A stretch of DNA of 24,841 bases. It comes from a virus. Position numbers and translations under genes: made by a program. The DNA lies in the IMG/VR virus record IMGVR_UViG_3300002503_000027, positions 1-24,841 of that record. The stretch is one strand, 5' to 3'. The notes below the pieces were generated by a model. That model was not told where the DNA came from, did not search any database, and saw only the letters and a list, made by a program, of their open reading frames with translations. Below, piece after piece: positions 22,301-24,841 of this stretch; the stretch's first letter is position 1, and each line of letters starts with the position of its first letter.

Positions 22301-23084
22301 CAAGTACGTCATCAAATACAGATATGCCTGGTACTACAATATTCGGCGTGAAAAACCTTTTCGATAGAGATTTAGGAGCGCACAGCGTGTTGTATGGATC
22401 AAGCAGAATATCCTGTAAAACTTGTACCGGCATTTGTGAACGGTGGATCCAGACCCAATAATAATTTGCGAGATCACTGGTACTTCCAGTTGGGTGAATG
22501 CCCAACCGAAACGCTGAAGCTGAAGCCGTCCTCGTAGGATTACTGCTATTGGCTGCGCGGAGTATGCTATCCTGCCAGATTTCCATACCACGCGGCCCGC
22601 TGGTGAATGCCCAGGTATGATAATCAGAGGTAGTCAGTCCAGCGATACTCAGCCGCGTGGTACCTTCGACAACACCGCCGAAATCCCAATAGACCTTGCC
22701 ATCCGTATACGGAAGATGAACGCCACACCGTTCTGCATTGGTACTACCAGTACCGAACGCACCACTATTACGAAGCGTGGCATCTCGTTTTTCATAACCG
22801 AGACACACCGTAATCTCTTGCGTAGGAACGATACTCGCTGCAATAGCTGCAGCGAACAGATCAGATCGAGCAGTCGTTGCTGTGTGAGACAGCATTGTGC
22901 CGCGAGAACCTACGCCAGCGGTTCGTGTGCCTGTGACAGCCCCAAATTCCTCGCGTAGGATATTGCGAATACCAAGACCTTCATTCATGAGCCACAGGCC
23001 GAGTGTTCCCGCGGGAAGGCTGTGATTCAGCCCAATACCGAGTGGGGGTTTCTCAGTCCAACGCTTGCTTCCGATAACGAGCAC
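19395..23084 (-). CDS. Modular tail hub / tip protein (1229 aa)
   Basis: Starts with GTG at 23084. Domains in order: LamG/concanavalin-like jelly roll (20-245; LPAGTLGLWLMNEG, a concanavalin-like start, and YYWVWIHRS); a first block of about 30-residue repeats with T-E/D-S-V (255-425; DIVTTESVAFG, TITESVALAFN, DVTDSVTLAFS); a hub core (440-925) with the beta-rich start of gp27/gpJ-like tail hubs and a helical insertion (FADAIEEVI..LISFGDVAQALEDLGLL); a proline-rich linker (930-975); an FN3-like domain (985-1095); and a second repeat block (1098-1225; DDLSVTDSVAFAF). It is the third tail gene after the tape measure, the usual hub position. It likely closes the tail tip and displays sugar-binding parts. 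Hub assignment is good, individual outer domains moderate. Confidence 0.82.
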   Translation of the reverse strand: MLVIGSKRWTEKPPLGIGLNHSLPAGTLGLWLMNEGLGIRNILREEFGAVTGTRTAGVGSRGTMLSHTATTARSDLFAAAIAASIVPTQEITVCLGYEKRDATLRNSGAFGTGSTNAERCGVHLPYTDGKVYWDFGGVVEGTTRLSIAGLTTSDYHTWAFTSGPRGMEIWQDSILRAANSSNPTRTASASAFRLGIHPTGSTSDLANYYWVWIHRSQMPVQVLQDILLDPYNTLCAPKSLSKRFFTPNIVVPGISVFDDVLGTEDISLTLAAQGEIKTHDDDDVVDNADVSVSLALLVVDSNISTDDVQIATATVLLFTSDDIVTTESVAFGTAVIGTSITAADIASITDVASVQLPAVPVGPAVLLIDVPTITESVALAFNPGTPYALDTIDVTDSVTLAFSNLQIDVFDDANTTESWQVFALTLQDTQGGTGGGAPTAVWRPVWLIDMSQITIIPAPYTSAELKFSNVDIEQYPPYNGRILDDPIIDRQLMDTFWGFTQVSTVSFSLANADGYLTNLFTHNLRDQPITIQRYDIASGVTVEALWAKISSVALGDGEIIITAESPALELFEQEIPKKDVNIRDFPWSVGGPDVGKVIPVVFGDAKAVPMVYVYDGVTENIYEYVLAGNLTINALYRNKPDGSLELIETSEYLISTDRYPGNTCVRFPIRQRDFSNNFHQIYADASSSSRNFADAIEEVITNSEWGLNHLVDLISFGDVAQALEDLGLLCDGFLNTKLQAQAVLNSLMIVRGMRLGFNASGLITLAADTAPAVISMQIRDGTGDGERNILKAGKKAIVDSKNAISTYIVNYRLDGTKDTYLSKQTRVVTGIGKEKSLDAPFIWDHVTADKVTDYLAKREFYGQVTCDFEVTQEARRLIEGNLVRVFYTPCGYANDIVEIRQVQKRRESIQVVVVGWDQSIYVYTPGVLPIDTPPGTPPGSPPPAPPPGTGPPPGTWNPPPPPGGTPPGGTPFGSIAIPRPGGLEIPGQRLDQEFVGCDVILHWHANSELFFTSQDEENLTGSTVAGYWVTVIVNDVTVREEFVKIAAYEYTIFKNMTDNPPFGARIITFKIQTQSLTNRLGEPNYITVFNLEEDLTPRWAAVYDDLSVTDSVAFAFGFATGNVFDDNPVTELVDVIIQGRQAIARDYQDVWDYVTVQINACFINVTDYIAEYDVVERIESTGLSIFVAEDIQSDDIAAISSNVITVSDDINLTFNPEGQTFEKVTIVRG

Positions 23085-23104
23085 GGCTTAAGTCACCGGG
23101 TAAT

Positions 23105-23782
23105 CTAGATAATTGTCGTATAGAGTCCGCGATGTTTCACCGTATTACCGCTCCCTGCAAGGGCAGCGCCCGACCGGTTCATGATGGCTAGGCCCCAAAA
23201 CGGAGGCAATAAGCCTCCGAACGCAGCCGCAACGCTCATTGGCGAAGATTCAACGACTTCATCAGCCGTGGTATACGGCATCGTGCCAATCAGCCGAAGA
23301 TTCTGTGCATTGCTATCCACATCGACGAGCGTGAGCGCGCCTTCTGTCCCACTTGCCGGATTGCTGTATACCCCTGTTTCAATCCCTCCATAGGCAAAGA
23401 CAAACGCAGCCTTGGAATTCGCTGGAGCGGTGTTGGCAAAATCCAGCACGACCTGTACGAGGGATTCGAGAAATAAGTTCGAGGTATTATCAACCACAGC
23501 ACTCTGCCAACCTGCCGTAGCAGAATTGGCCAGCGAATGCAGATTTGTGACCGTCATGGTCTGCACGGCTTGCAAGGCAATCTTGACGTCACTGTTCCAC
23601 GCGACGCCGTACTGCGCATGGACGCCTGGCGGGGCAATGCGTCCAAAGGTGAGTGAATGCTCGAGATGACGGTCGGCGAAACCTTGTGCAGACGCAAGAC
23701 GCTGTCGAATCTCCACAGGTAAGGCGTGAGAGATCCCACACGACATGCAGGAGATGATCTCAGTATTAGGATTGACAAACAT
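23105..23782 (-). CDS. Tail-associated protein with N-terminal CxxC (225 aa)
   Basis: ATG at 23782 with GAGGAGG 7 bases upstream. The N-terminus is SCMSCGISHALP, a CxxC at 12/15, then a helix EIRQRLASAQGFADRH and His at 41. The rest is beta-rich and Ala-rich (KAAFVFAYGGIE, SMSVAAAFGGLLPPFWGLAI). It lies between the distal-tail-position protein and the hub, where phages carry tail-tip components. I do not recognise the family; residues 150-225 resemble a domain of structural, not enzymatic, kind. Confidence 0.65.
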   Translation of the reverse strand: MFVNPNTEIISCMSCGISHALPVEIRQRLASAQGFADRHLEHSLTFGRIAPPGVHAQYGVAWNSDVKIALQAVQTMTVTNLHSLANSATAGWQSAVVDNTSNLFLESLVQVVLDFANTAPANSKAAFVFAYGGIETGVYSNPASGTEGALTLVDVDSNAQNLRLIGTMPYTTADEVVESSPMSVAAAFGGLLPPFWGLAIMNRSGAALAGSGNTVKHRGLYTTII

Positions 23783-23806
23783 TAGTCAGCCTCCTCAAAT
23801 GGCATA

Positions 23807-24607
23807 TCATGGCCCAATAACTTCCTCGAGCGATATTTGATGCTCCGCCATCGTATATTTGTTCCGCCGCCACTTGTTATCTCCAGTGGGCCGGACGACG
23901 AAGGCCTGTGCAGGATCTTGCGTGGTCAGCAGAAGGGCGCAGATATCATTCTCACGGATCTGCCGATCGATATCCTTCCACGCGAGCAATTGATCCGCGT
24001 ACCCTGGCGTGAACTGATCGATCGTCGCAATCCTGGAAAACGTAAATCGCGCCATCGGTTCGCCCATGATGAGCCGTTGCCGCCAACCCTGGTGCGGTGG
24101 AATCATATCCACGAGCGGTTCCACCGTCTCAGCATCGTAGTCAAAGCGGAATTGTCGCGGGATACGGAGTTCATCGCCTGCCCACACTCCTCCAAGAAGG
24201 TATCCAGTACTCCCATCCGTAGTCGATTGGCTCGGGATAGAAATACGCATGTACTGATAGCTGAATCCGACCACTCGCATGCCCCATTGATAGCGATAAT
24301 TCCACGGGTTCCGGCTGATCGTAATGGCTTGATCAAACGCCGGGGCTCCCCAGGAATCGGATGGATGACCTTGAATATTCGCGGTTGTAAAGTTTGTCCG
24401 AACAAGGAGTAGCAGCTTGACAGACTTCGTACTGCCGAAATTGATCACGATGTTTTGCGCACCCAGCGCACCCGTTCGCCACGGAAGGAACGGACGCCCT
24501 GGAGATCGTATATAGTCTGCCGTCGCACTACCATTGGGATCAGTCGTGGTAATCGCAGCCGTCGCTACGTAATTGAGCAACGACAGATACGTCGGGTAGC
24601 TTCTCAT
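23807..24607 (-). CDS. Tail protein in distal-tail (Dit-like) position (266 aa)
   Basis: ATG at 24607 overlaps the tape-measure stop by 4 bp. The product is beta-rich with a jelly-roll-like middle (IVINFGSTKSVKLLLLVRTN, YQYMRISIPSQSTTDGSTGY, GGVWAGDELRIPRQFRFDYD) and a C-terminal segment LISL-like ending (HQISLEEVIGP). In siphophages the gene after the tape measure usually encodes the distal tail protein or a small tip adaptor. The assignment rests mainly on position; sequence alone does not name it. Confidence 0.7.
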   Translation of the reverse strand: MRSYPTYLSLLNYVATAAITTTDPNGSATADYIRSPGRPFLPWRTGALGAQNIVINFGSTKSVKLLLLVRTNFTTANIQGHPSDSWGAPAFDQAITISRNPWNYRYQWGMRVVGFSYQYMRISIPSQSTTDGSTGYLLGGVWAGDELRIPRQFRFDYDAETVEPLVDMIPPHQGWRQRLIMGEPMARFTFSRIATIDQFTPGYADQLLAWKDIDRQIRENDICALLLTTQDPAQAFVVRPTGDNKWRRNKYTMAEHQISLEEVIGP

Positions 24608-24841
24608 TTGCCTACTCGCTGCGCAATGACATGTCCCAAGCGCCCAGTACGAATGCTCGACTCGACTTCCTTGACGACTGACTTGCCTACTTCGATAGGA
24701 TCCGAGGTTCCGGTCACGACAATGGCCCCAGGGGAAATCATAAGTGTAATCCCTCCGCCCCCACCGCCACTCTGCCGTATGGATGCGGCCACAGCCGGAG
24801 GCAAGACCATTTCACCTTCGTGAAGTCGATACAGGCCCCCT
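24604..24841 (-). CDS. Tail tape-measure protein, C-terminal fragment
   Basis: The frame is open to the right edge; its last 78 residues are visible. They read GGLYRLHEGEMVLPPAVAAS, the 'Y..HEGE.VlP' box near the C-terminus of many tape-measure proteins, then a Gly run and a small beta unit (ITLMISPGAIVVTG). The family sets tail length and its C-terminus meets the tail tip, whose genes follow. The ATG at 24810 is internal and not the real start. Confidence 0.8.
   Translation of the reverse strand, partial: GGLYRLHEGEMVLPPAVAASIRQSGGGGGGITLMISPGAIVVTGTSDPIEVGKSVVKEVESSIRTGRLGHVIAQRVGK

Noticed and set aside
24604-24810. Separate 68-aa gene
   Set aside because: The frame stays open upstream to the window edge and carries a tape-measure HEGE box before the internal ATG.

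Overview
The window is a piece of a tailed-phage (or prophage) genome, most likely a siphovirus. I cannot name the host. The evidence is the end of a tape-measure protein followed by tail proteins, a phage-type replication module, a phage SbcC/SbcD pair, several HNH proteins, and many tiny zinc-binding ORFs packed with ATGA/GTGA overlaps. Every gene I can support lies on the minus strand, so transcription runs from high to low coordinates. Plus-strand ORFs are shadows. No tRNA, rRNA, integrase, insertion sequence or CRISPR array was seen.

Region by region, in transcription order. (1) 24841-15953, tail module: tape-measure C-terminus, a 266-aa tail protein in the distal-tail position, a 225-aa tail-associated protein, a 1229-aa modular tail hub (LamG-like domain, TES/TDS repeats, hub core, proline-rich linker, FN3-like domain, more repeats), a 99-aa protein, a 600-aa Asp-box protein with its own PPG linker, an FN3 protein and a 219-aa beta-rich protein. 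(2) 15950-12928, small-gene block: a DUF1508-like protein, a 53-aa zinc ribbon, a protein made of fifteen 7-residue repeats coded by a 21-bp tandem array, a coiled-coil protein, an FCS-like zinc protein and a 300-aa four-cysteine protein. (3) 12921-5390, recombination and nucleic-acid block: RusA-like protein, DUF5131 (Gp37/Gp68) protein, small zinc proteins, SbcD-like nuclease, small ORFs, KOW-like protein, SbcC-like ATPase, then an HNH endonuclease on visibly more AT-rich DNA. (4) 5386-4550: small membrane and zinc proteins, one probably frameshifted, ending in a 166-base non-coding stretch full of direct and inverted repeats. (5) 4549-1, replication block: two small ORFs, a winged-helix replication initiator, an HNH-like zinc protein, a primase-polymerase/DnaB-helicase fusion, a coiled-coil protein, a 57-aa ORF, another HNH endonuclease and the start of a further gene.

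Working together, the initiator and the PrimPol-helicase would start and drive DNA replication. RusA-like and SbcCD-like nucleases would resolve or trim branched DNA, and the HNH proteins are either homing or packaging-type nucleases. The tail genes build the tail tip and receptor-binding apparatus. Gene spacing is so tight that several ORFs of 31-59 codons (at 497-670, 5291-5386, 9558-9737, 9738-9899, 14582-14722 and 15436-15597) can be placed mainly because they fill gaps exactly and share stop/start codons with neighbours. The most unusual items are the 21-bp/heptapeptide array, the PrimPol-DnaB fusion, the repeat-rich leader before the replication module, and the doubled proline linkers and repeats in the tail proteins.
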